A stretch of DNA of 64,000 bases, taken from assembly GCA_947488155.1 (NCBI GenBank), contig CANKYK010000001.1, positions 744,001-808,000 on the forward strand, written 5' to 3'. The stretch comes from an uncultured Erythrobacter sp. Lineage in GTDB: Bacteria > Pseudomonadota > Alphaproteobacteria > Sphingomonadales > Sphingomonadaceae. Under the pieces are notes generated by a model, which saw only the letters and a list, made by a program, of their open reading frames with translations, did not search any database and was not told where the DNA came from. This document shows, one piece after another, positions 8,597-14,068 of this stretch (position 1 is its first letter; the number at the start of each line of letters is the position of its first letter). The translations under genes were made by a program, and so were the position numbers.

Positions 8597-9160
8597 TCAC
8601 AGAAACATGTAACGAGCGTTCAATCCAATCACCAACGCCGCAACAATCAAACAAAACCCAAAGCCAAACCGGATGGTGCGCAGCGGAAATCGCTGCAATT
8701 GCGCAAGGCCAAGCGTCCAGCCGAGACCAATCGCCGCAATGCCGCCAATCGCTCCGCCGATGAAGGCCGTGGTTGGGTAGACCGCCTCGGCCGCGAGCGC
8801 GAAGATCGCAAAGCGTGCCGCATCCCCGATCTGGCGCGCGAGCAAAACCGCGCCAATCGCGATGTAAGATCGGGTCGGCTCCTTCATCGGTTTGACCTTG
8901 ACCCGCCAGCACAGTTCGAACGCGGCGATGGCCAGCGCGAAGGCGACCAGCATATCTGCGGCACGCGGCGGCAAGATTGCGGCCATGGTTGAGCCGGCAT
9001 AAGCCATCACGCCCGCGCTCATCACGGCGCAGGCCGCGCCCGCAATCAGCAAACCAAAATTGCGTTCCTCCACTTCGGAAAACTGCGCAATGATCAGCTG
9101 ATCACGCCCGCCCAGCGCGATCGCAAACACCAGCAGCATAGCAAAGAGAAACGAGTCCAT
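8597..9160 (-). CDS. membrane protein resembling the GDT1/UPF0016 (TMEM165) family
   Basis: 187 residues with about six hydrophobic helices arranged as two similar halves. The halves carry LGGRDQLIIAQFS near residue 17 and LLARQIGDAARFAIF near residue 107, at the positions where GDT1-type Mn/Ca exporters have E-x-G-D-K/R-T/S. The first acidic Glu is missing in both copies, so ion transport cannot be assumed. It may be a divergent or repurposed member. It is transcribed toward dps with a 132-base gap, and divergently from the SDR gene. Confidence 0.55.
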   Translation of the reverse strand: MDSFLFAMLLVFAIALGGRDQLIIAQFSEVEERNFGLLIAGAACAVMSAGVMAYAGSTMAAILPPRAADMLVAFALAIAAFELCWRVKVKPMKEPTRSYIAIGAVLLARQIGDAARFAIFALAAEAVYPTTAFIGGAIGGIAAIGLGWTLGLAQLQRFPLRTIRFGFGFCLIVAALVIGLNARYMFL

Positions 9161-9274
9161 AGCTCCGCCCTAGCTATGCCACAGCGGTTTCGCCAGCGCC
9201 TCCTGCGGCTGAGACTTGCAGCTACGCGCCGCTCGCTTACAAGTCTGAGCAACCAGGAAAAACGGGGAGAGCAT

Positions 9275-10069
9275 ATGAAACTGACAAAAGGCATGACCGC
9301 AGTTGTTACCGGTGGCGCATCGGGTTTGGGCCGGGCAAGCGCAGCGGCTTTGGCAGAGGCCGGGCTGAAGGTCGCGATTTTCGACATCAATGATGAAGAC
9401 GGCGAAGCGCATGCAAAGGCGATTGGCGGCACCTTTCACGATGTCGACATCATGGACGAAGCCTCGGTCGAGACGGGCTTTGCCGCTGCGCGCGAAGCCA
9501 ATGGCCAAGAACGTGTCACCGTCCACTGCGCCATGGCCAGCCGGCGCGGCAAGACCATCGGCTGGGACAAGGAAAAGGGCGGATACAAGCGTCTCTCCAC
9601 CGAAGATTATGAATTCGGCGCGATGGGCATTCTGGTCGCGAGCTACCGGGTGGCGAGCATCTCTGCACTGGGCATGGCCAATTCTGAACCGGTCAACGAT
9701 GATGGGGAGCGCGGCTCCATAACCCTTACCGCCAGTGTCGCGGCGCAAGACGGCCAGATCGGCCAGACGATCTACGGTTCTTGCAAATCCGGCGTGAACG
9801 GCATGGTTCTGCCGATGGCGCGCGACCTGATGGACTTGGGTATTCGGGTGAACTCAGTCATGCCTGGGATTTTTGCGACGCCGCTGATGCTGGGCATGAA
9901 GGATCGCAATCCGCAAATGTGGGATCAGCTGAACGCCAGCGTCCCCTTCCCCAAGCGCCTCGGAGAGCCAGAGGAATTTGCCTCGCTGATCGTGGAGATC
10001 GCTCGCAACACCTATATCAACGGCCACCAATTCCGCTTGGACGGCGCGATCCGCATGCCACCCAAATAG
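9275..10069 (+). CDS. short-chain dehydrogenase, 3-hydroxyacyl-CoA dehydrogenase type-2-like
   Basis: 264 residues from the ATG at 9275, which is preceded by GGGGAGA; the longer frame to 9176 has no ribosome site. The Rossmann motif TGGASGLG is at the N-terminus, VAIFDIND indicates NAD preference, and the catalytic Ser precedes Y-x3-K (YGSCK). The late PKRLGEPEEFASLI segment is typical of the HSD17B10-like group that oxidises 2-methyl-3-hydroxyacyl- or other 3-hydroxyacyl-CoAs. This fits with the adjacent MarR/enoyl-CoA hydratase pair and suggests fatty-acid or isoleucine-type beta-oxidation. The substrate is inferred. Confidence 0.85.
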   Translation: MKLTKGMTAVVTGGASGLGRASAAALAEAGLKVAIFDINDEDGEAHAKAIGGTFHDVDIMDEASVETGFAAAREANGQERVTVHCAMASRRGKTIGWDKEKGGYKRLSTEDYEFGAMGILVASYRVASISALGMANSEPVNDDGERGSITLTASVAAQDGQIGQTIYGSCKSGVNGMVLPMARDLMDLGIRVNSVMPGIFATPLMLGMKDRNPQMWDQLNASVPFPKRLGEPEEFASLIVEIARNTYINGHQFRLDGAIRMPPK

Positions 10070-10102
10070 CTAGTTTGAGCGCTGCATCCGGTAACCCACA
10101 GC

Positions 10103-10136
10103 TTGACAATCGCCCGATATTAGTTCGTATGCGAAC
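10103..10136 (+). promoter_or_regulatory. promoter and palindromic operator of the marR gene
   Basis: TTGACA at 10103-10108 is a good -35 box. A near-perfect palindrome GTTCGTATGCGAAC (10123-10136) covers the place where the -10 should be and ends 6 bases before the marR start codon. This looks like an autoregulatory MarR operator. If the -10 is TCGTAT (10125-10130), the mRNA would begin only a few bases before the ATG. Confidence 0.55.
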
Positions 10137-10142
10137 AATCAA

Positions 10143-10613
10143 ATGTCCAAACTTCGCATCTTCCACCAGCTTCAGGCTGCCCATGCCGCCCTATTCCGGG
10201 CAGCGAATCATCATTTGCGCGATCAGATCGGACTTGGCAGCGCGCAGCAGGCGATCCTGTTTATGCTGGCAAAAAAGAATGGATTATCGCTGGGCGAAAT
10301 TGCGCAAGCGCTGCACTTAGGCAAATCCGGCCTCAGCGGCCTGGTTGATCGGATGGAGGCAGCCAATCTGGTCAAACGGGCGCCGGACGAGCAGGACCGC
10401 CGCCGCATTGCCCTCACGATCTTGCCGGCTGGGCGCGCAATTGCGCAGCACACATCGCCAATCACAAAGGCGATCAACACCGAATTGCTTGAGCCATTTT
10501 CCGAGCAGGAGCGCCGCACAATCGCGCGCTTTCTCGACCACGTGACATCGCATTCACAAACAATTGTCGCACGCAATGTGAATGCCCCCCAATCAAAGGA
10601 ACCAAGCCAATGA
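10143..10613 (+). CDS. MarR family transcriptional regulator
   Basis: 156 residues. The winged-helix core is clear: LGSAQQAILFMLAKKNGLSLGEIAQALHLGKSGLSGLVDRMEAANLVKR gives the recognition helix, and the wing is DEQDRRRIALTI. It is a dimeric repressor probably controlling itself through the palindrome just upstream and the enoyl-CoA hydratase that overlaps its stop (ATGA). Regulators of this arrangement commonly sense an aromatic or acyl-CoA ligand, but the effector here is unknown. Confidence 0.88.
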   Translation: MSKLRIFHQLQAAHAALFRAANHHLRDQIGLGSAQQAILFMLAKKNGLSLGEIAQALHLGKSGLSGLVDRMEAANLVKRAPDEQDRRRIALTILPAGRAIAQHTSPITKAINTELLEPFSEQERRTIARFLDHVTSHSQTIVARNVNAPQSKEPSQ

Positions 10614-11368
10614 CCGATCATATTCGCATTGAAACCGCCGACCGTTTGACGACGGTGTCCTTCGACCGCCCGGAAAAGAAGAATGCGATCACGCAGGATA
10701 TGTATCAGGCCATGGCCGATGCAGTGAACGGCTATGCCAGCGACGACAGTGCGCGCGCGCTGATGTTCACCGGTATTGGCGATTACTTCACCTCGGGCAA
10801 TGACTTGCAAGATTTCGCTATGGGCCCTCGCGGCGACGGCTTGCCGCCGGTCGTGCAATTCCTCCATGCTATCAAGGATTGTCCAAAGCCGCTGATTGCC
10901 GCCGTCAATGGCCCCGCGATTGGCGTCGGCCTGACGCTGACGCTGCATTGCGATCTGGTCTATTGCGCTACCTCGGCGACTTTTGCCGCACCGTTCGTAA
11001 AGCTGGGCCTGGTGCCAGAGGCGGCGTCCTCGATGCTGCTGCCAGCGATCATCGGGATGGCGGCGGCGAACGATGTGTTCATGACCGGGCGCACGCTGAC
11101 GTCTGAAGAAGCATTGCGCATGGGGCTGGTCTCACGGGTGTTTGAGGATGATGTGTTTGCGGCGGAAACCGGCGCGCTGGCGCAATTGGTTGCCAATGCT
11201 GCGCCGAATGCAATGCGGCATTCCAAGGCGCTAGTCCGCACTCAGAACGAGGCGATCACCGAATGTATGAATGTCGAAGGTGAGATTTTCGCGGCGCAGT
11301 TGAAATCGAGTGAGTTCGGCGAAAGCGTGGCCGCGATGATGGCGAAGCGTCCGGCGGTCTACCCGTAA
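10610..11368 (+). CDS. enoyl-CoA hydratase/isomerase family protein
   Basis: 252 residues of crotonase fold. The CoA/oxyanion-hole segments are visible: FDRPEKKNAITQDMY near the N-terminus, SGNDLQDFA around residue 64, and AAVNGPAIGVGLTLTLHCDLVYC with FVKLGLVPEAASSMLLP downstream. The two catalytic Glu residues of classical hydratases are not both obvious (Gly-Val and Pro-Glu at the positions), so isomerase or thioesterase-like activity is possible. It is translationally coupled to the MarR gene and is presumably its target. Confidence 0.85.
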   Translation: MTDHIRIETADRLTTVSFDRPEKKNAITQDMYQAMADAVNGYASDDSARALMFTGIGDYFTSGNDLQDFAMGPRGDGLPPVVQFLHAIKDCPKPLIAAVNGPAIGVGLTLTLHCDLVYCATSATFAAPFVKLGLVPEAASSMLLPAIIGMAAANDVFMTGRTLTSEEALRMGLVSRVFEDDVFAAETGALAQLVANAAPNAMRHSKALVRTQNEAITECMNVEGEIFAAQLKSSEFGESVAAMMAKRPAVYP

Positions 11369-11455
11369 TTTCCACTTCTCTGTCGCCCAGCCTCCAAGGT
11401 TGAGACCGGGCGCTGGCCTTAGGGCCTTAGCGGTCGGTGTTCATGTAAACGGCTC

Positions 11456-11569
11456 TTAAGCAAACAAACCGGGGCTGGCTGGAACGATCGCGCCTGCGAA
11501 CAAGACGGCTGAGATAGCGACGGAGAGGGCGGCTGCGAGGATCGTGGTGCTGTTGGCGTCGGCGTACAT
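11456..11569 (-). CDS. 37-residue hydrophobic microprotein (copy 2)
   Basis: ATG at 11569 preceded by AAGGA at 8 bases; stop TAA at 11456. The sequence begins MYADANSTT, continues as one hydrophobic helix (ILAAALSVAISAVLFAGAIV) and ends PASPGLFA. It matches the upstream neighbour at 21 of 37 positions, including the end PASPxLFA. One transmembrane or amphipathic helix is expected. The gene is below common gene-caller cut-offs. Function unknown; no toxin-antitoxin partner or phage gene is visible beside it. Confidence 0.72.
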   Translation of the reverse strand: MYADANSTTILAAALSVAISAVLFAGAIVPASPGLFA

Positions 11570-11599
11570 GATTGAATTCCTTTGGGTGGGTTGGCGCTG

Positions 11600-11713
11600 T
11601 TAAGCGAAGAGAGTTGGGCTGGCTGGGATGATCGCTGTGGCGAACAGAGCGGCAGAAATGGTCAGTGAGAATACAGCTGCGAGGACGGCGTTGTTGGTTT
11701 CGGTAGCGAACAT
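11600..11713 (-). CDS. 37-residue hydrophobic microprotein (copy 1)
   Basis: ATG at 11713 with a strong AGGAGA site 7-8 bases upstream; stop TAA at 11600, 30 bases before copy 2. It begins MFATETNNAV, has a hydrophobic helix LAAVFSLTISAALFATAII and ends PASPTLFA. Identical length and 57% identity to copy 2 point to tandem duplication and selection to keep both. A small stem (GCGGGG/CCCCGC, 11747-11761) lies in the presumed 5' leader. Possibly a small membrane protein subunit or regulator; no function can be assigned. Confidence 0.75.
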   Translation of the reverse strand: MFATETNNAVLAAVFSLTISAALFATAIIPASPTLFA

Positions 11714-11976
11714 TTTGAAGTCTCCTATTGGTCTGTTTCGTATCTGGCGGGGCGACCCCGCTGGATGAAAACAACTTTGCAGGAGCCGTGCCAAACTTGA
11801 AAAATGGCAGAATTCTCAGCTTTTGAGAGAGATGGTCGATTCTCCAAATAACATCACATGCGGATGATTGGGAAATGACGCCAACAGTTGGGATCGGCAT
11901 TTATGCCGCCTTAGACACATCACCCAACGCACTCCTAAATGGAGCCGCAGCAGGGCGGATCCGGCGATGGCGGGGA

Positions 11977-12050
11977 TGGAGCGGGTGAAGAGAATCGAAC
12001 TCTCGTCGTCAGCTTGGGAAGCTGCTGCTCTACCATTGAGCTACACCCGC
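11977..12050 (-). tRNA. tRNA-Gly (anticodon CCC), CCA encoded
   Basis: The cloverleaf on the minus strand has acceptor GCGGGTG pairing with CACCCGC, D-arm TAGCTCAATGGTAGAGC, anticodon loop TTCCCAA (anticodon CCC), T-arm GAGAGTTCGATTCTC, discriminator T and genomic CCA. The anticodon stem has one outer G-A mismatch. Its 5' half (from the anticodon loop outward, with one extra base) is repeated 1745 bases away at 13759-13796, marking it as the attachment site of the small element to its right. Confidence 0.95.
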
Positions 12051-12051
12051 A
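12014..12051 (-). repeat. att repeat, left copy (inside intact tRNA-Gly)
   Basis: 38 bases identical to 13759-13796. The identity ends exactly at the edge of the anticodon loop on one side and one base beyond the tRNA 5' end on the other. The intact tRNA therefore uses the element-side copy for its 5' half. Confidence 0.88.
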
Positions 12052-12059
12052 AACGATTG

Positions 12060-12089
12060 ATTTTAATGAAACAATTCTCAGATTTTCAA
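12060..12089 (-). promoter_or_regulatory. element-borne promoter of tRNA-Gly
   Basis: On the minus strand TTGAAA (12089-12084), an 18-base spacer and TAAAAT (12065-12060) lie 9 bases before the first base of the tRNA. This sequence is inside the integrated element, so the element seems to provide the promoter for the tRNA it split. The -35 box touches the inverted AAATCGTTCCAACAT site. Confidence 0.55.
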
Positions 12090-12103
12090 AATCGTTCCAA
12101 CAT
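12088..12103 (+). repeat. left arm-type site of the element
   Basis: AAAATCGTTCCAACAT, the same as 13673-13688 and the reverse complement (15 bases) of 13707-13721. It sits 36 bases inside the left att repeat. It is followed by GGGAC...GTCCC (12105-12121), another small inverted repeat. Confidence 0.75.
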
Positions 12104-12152
12104 AGGGACAAATGTTAGTCCCAAATCGGGCCCTCGACAATTGCTGCTGACA

Positions 12153-12464
12153 TCATTGAGCCTTCAATCGAACCCATCGGATTGCACGGCGACGAATTTC
12201 ACTGGTCGTCCCCGCTATTTGTATTGCAACCTCTTTGGGATCTCTCACAGTACTGCGAACTCGCGCTTCGTAAGCACGACGTTGCTGACCACAAATCAAC
12301 ATCGCCCTGGCCACCTGCGTTTCAACCAACTCACCCGTTTCAGGAACAGCCCGGACAACCTGCGTGTGCACACAACGCTCCCAAGCGCCGCGCAATTGCG
12401 CTCGATCTTCGATCCATTTGAAATCAAGTTCCGGTTGCAACAAAAGAGCTAGCAATGTCATCAT
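12153..12464 (-). CDS. possible 103-residue element protein
   Basis: An open frame inside the element starting MMTLLALLLQPELDFKW, with a GGGG-containing stretch about 11 bases upstream as a possible ribosome site. After a short hydrophobic start it is charged and helix-rich (WIEDRAQLRGAWERCV, ICGQQRRAYEARVRSTVRDP), a shape seen in small phage proteins, but no family is recognised. It is the only sizeable minus-strand frame in this stretch. It would be transcribed toward the tRNA. Confidence is limited because overlapping frames on the other strand are also open. Confidence 0.4.
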   Translation of the reverse strand: MMTLLALLLQPELDFKWIEDRAQLRGAWERCVHTQVVRAVPETGELVETQVARAMLICGQQRRAYEARVRSTVRDPKEVAIQIAGTTSEIRRRAIRWVRLKAQ

Positions 12465-12557
12465 TTTACAGTCACCCCTTCACCATTGAACCGGGATCCG
12501 CTATAGCAATTGCTGTCCCGTATGTCGCGGGATCGGGATTAGTAGCCCGAATTAAAG

Positions 12558-12598
12558 GCGCGTCCGACGCGCGAGGCTAGTTGCCAAGCGCGTTTTTT
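12558..12598 (+). terminator. overlapping alternative hairpins ending in a T-run (terminator/attenuator-like)
   Basis: GCGCGTC-C-GACGCGC (12558-12572) forms a tight hairpin. Its right arm ACGCGC (12567-12572) can instead pair with GCGCGT (12588-12593), followed by six T residues (12593-12598). The two hairpins are mutually exclusive. No plus-strand gene lies upstream, so this would either end a short leader or small RNA, or act as an attenuator before the BRO-N gene at 12715. Confidence 0.5.
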
Positions 12599-12714
12599 AT
12601 GGTCGGTCGTGTGTGGGAGGCGAGAGCCTGCCGTTAGCCTTTAGCGGTCTACTAACCCGCCACGTCCGGCCACCCGATTAGTAGCGGGGGGCGGTTTAGA
12701 ATAAAGGCCCCGCC

Positions 12715-13455
12715 ATGACCCAACTCATATCCTACCAATTCGACGACGCGCCTGTGCGCATAGTCATGATCGCCGACGAACCATGGTTCGTGTGCAACGA
12801 TCTGTGCTCGGCGCTTTCGCTTAGAAATCCGAGGGACGCACTTGGCAAGCTGGATAGTGATGAAAAGGGTGTCGGTTTAACCGACACCCTTGGCGGCCAG
12901 CAAGAACTTAACATCGTCTCCGAAAGCGGAATGTACGCCCTCATCTTGAGGTCTCGAAAACCAGAAGCTCGCCGCTTCCGCAAATGGATCACCAGCGAGG
13001 TTCTACCAACCATTCGACGAACAGGTGCCTACCGCCTTCACGACTACCAAACACCGCTAGCGCCGCCTGAGGTGGACAGCGCCAAGCTCACCGCCGGCGT
13101 CAGCGTGGTTCGCGAGGCACGCCGCCTGTTCGGGCCCCACGCCGCGCGCCGCATCTGGAACGAGGTCGGCCTGCCGCCCTGCATTGCCGACAGCGAGGCG
13201 ATCTATGATGGCGATCCGATGGCCGCACCACTCAAGCAAGTCCTTGCCACCCGTCAGGAATGCACCATCCAGGACGCTGCCGAAGCTATCGGAATTAGCG
13301 AGCCAACCAATTCCGATCGCTATCGCATCGGCAAGATCTTGCGCCTTTGGGGTTGGACCTCACAGAAGCGCAAGGTGGCAAAGCACCGCACCGCTAATGT
13401 CTTTAGCCGTCCCGTCGCACTCCGCGAGGAAGTCGAAGCCGGAGAGACCGCATGA
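12715..13455 (+). CDS. BRO-N domain protein with C-terminal winged-helix domain
   Basis: 246 residues. Residues about 5-105 match the BRO-N (phage antirepressor, KilA/Ant-like) domain: VRIVMIADEPWFVCNDLCSAL, DALGKLDSDEKG, ELNIVSESGMYALILRSRKP and ARRFRKWITSEVLPTIRRTGAY. After a linker, residues about 160-235 have a winged-helix-like pattern (TIQDAAEAIGISEP, RYRIGKILRLWGWTSQKRKV) similar to C-terminal domains in phage replication proteins. It is expected to bind DNA and perhaps control expression or excision of the element. AAGG lies 8 bases before the ATG. It is translationally coupled (ATGA) to the next small gene. The flanking leader has inverted CTACTAA/TTAGTAG repeats (12649-12684) that could be its operator. 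Confidence 0.82.
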   Translation: MTQLISYQFDDAPVRIVMIADEPWFVCNDLCSALSLRNPRDALGKLDSDEKGVGLTDTLGGQQELNIVSESGMYALILRSRKPEARRFRKWITSEVLPTIRRTGAYRLHDYQTPLAPPEVDSAKLTAGVSVVREARRLFGPHAARRIWNEVGLPPCIADSEAIYDGDPMAAPLKQVLATRQECTIQDAAEAIGISEPTNSDRYRIGKILRLWGWTSQKRKVAKHRTANVFSRPVALREEVEAGETA

Positions 13456-13664
13456 ACCCGCTTGATCGCGAAGCCCGTGCCGCTCGATATCTTGACGCAA
13501 TGGATGGCTTGCAAGACCTATTAGCGTGCCGAAGTGCTCATGAACCGATCGCTTCGGAACCACTCTGCCAACTCTTCGAGATCTTGAATGCTGAGGCCAA
13601 GAAAGTCGTACTACGGCACACGCCGAACGAGCGACTACCGGGGCACGATGCGCACAACGATTGA
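13452..13664 (+). CDS. 70-residue element protein of unknown function
   Basis: The start overlaps the stop of the BRO-N gene (ATGA). The sequence is soluble and helix-rich (NPLDREARAARYLDAMDGL, CQLFEILNAEAKKVVLRH) and ends with a polar tail. No domain is recognised. Its coupling to the BRO-N protein and position at the element's right end suggest a helper or regulatory role, but that is inference from position only. Confidence 0.6.
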   Translation: MNPLDREARAARYLDAMDGLQDLLACRSAHEPIASEPLCQLFEILNAEAKKVVLRHTPNERLPGHDAHND

Positions 13665-13672
13665 GCACGTTT

Positions 13673-13721
13673 AAAATCGTTCCAACATAAGGCTAGAACT
13701 TACCTGATGTTGGAACGATTT
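13673..13721. repeat. right arm sites: 15-bp inverted repeat of the element
   Basis: AAATCGTTCCAACAT at 13674-13688 and its exact reverse complement ATGTTGGAACGATTT at 13707-13721, with 18 bases between. The outer copy lies 37 bases from the right att repeat, mirroring the left side (36 bases). It may bind an integrase or excision factor, and the pair could also terminate the BRO-N transcript as a hairpin. Confidence 0.75.
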
Positions 13722-13758
13722 CAGTCAAAAAACCGCAGAAATGCGTGGGTCGATACAA

Positions 13759-13796
13759 TTGGGAAGCTGCTGCTCTACCATTGAGCTACACCCGCA
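13759..13796 (-). repeat. att repeat, right copy (orphan 5' half of tRNA-Gly)
   Basis: 38 bases identical to 12014-12051. It contains acceptor 5' strand, D-arm and half of the anticodon arm of tRNA-Gly, but no 3' half follows, so it is not a functional tRNA. It marks the junction with the chromosome. Confidence 0.88.
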
Positions 13797-13809
13797 TTGA
13801 GCGCTGCGC

Positions 13810-13838
13810 GATAAACACGAGGATCACGTAATCGTCAA
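13810..13838 (-). promoter_or_regulatory. possible orphaned original tRNA promoter
   Basis: On the minus strand TTGACG (13838-13833), a 17-base spacer and TTTATC (13815-13810) lie 14 bases before the orphan tRNA half. Before insertion this would have been the tRNA-Gly promoter. The -10 box is weak, so this is tentative. Confidence 0.4.
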
Positions 13839-14068
13839 CATCCGTACGCGGCAGCCAGACAAAACGCCACAAACGGCACCGCCATAGGAGCGTCGGACAG
13901 ATGCATTGTGCAATCTGCGTGCACAAAATTTCATAAAGGCTCAAACGCAAGACAGATCGTGTCGCAATGTGGGGGCGAGAATTCTCACCAGCTTTTGTGA
14001 GGCTTGCAGAGCTTGCGCAGCGCGCGTCCAACTGCAATTGATCCGGCAATAGAGGAGCATCCAACCCC

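Larger units (their letters stand above)
12014..13796. mobile_element. 1.7-kb integrase-less element in tRNA-Gly(CCC)
   Basis: The element is bounded by a 38-base exact direct repeat (12014-12051 and 13759-13796) that corresponds to the anticodon-loop-to-5'-end half of tRNA-Gly. Just inside each repeat, 36 and 37 bases away, lie inverted copies of AAATCGTTCCAACAT. In a circular form these would flank the core symmetrically, as arm-type integrase sites do. The cargo is a BRO-N/winged-helix protein, a 70-residue downstream protein and a possible 103-residue minus-strand protein. No recombinase, replication or packaging gene is present, so it is either a non-autonomous satellite or a decayed prophage. 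The inferred excised circle would be 1745 bp. Confidence 0.75.

Noticed and set aside
12014..13796. intact prophage
   Set aside because: Only 1.7 kb, with no integrase, structural, lysis or replication genes.
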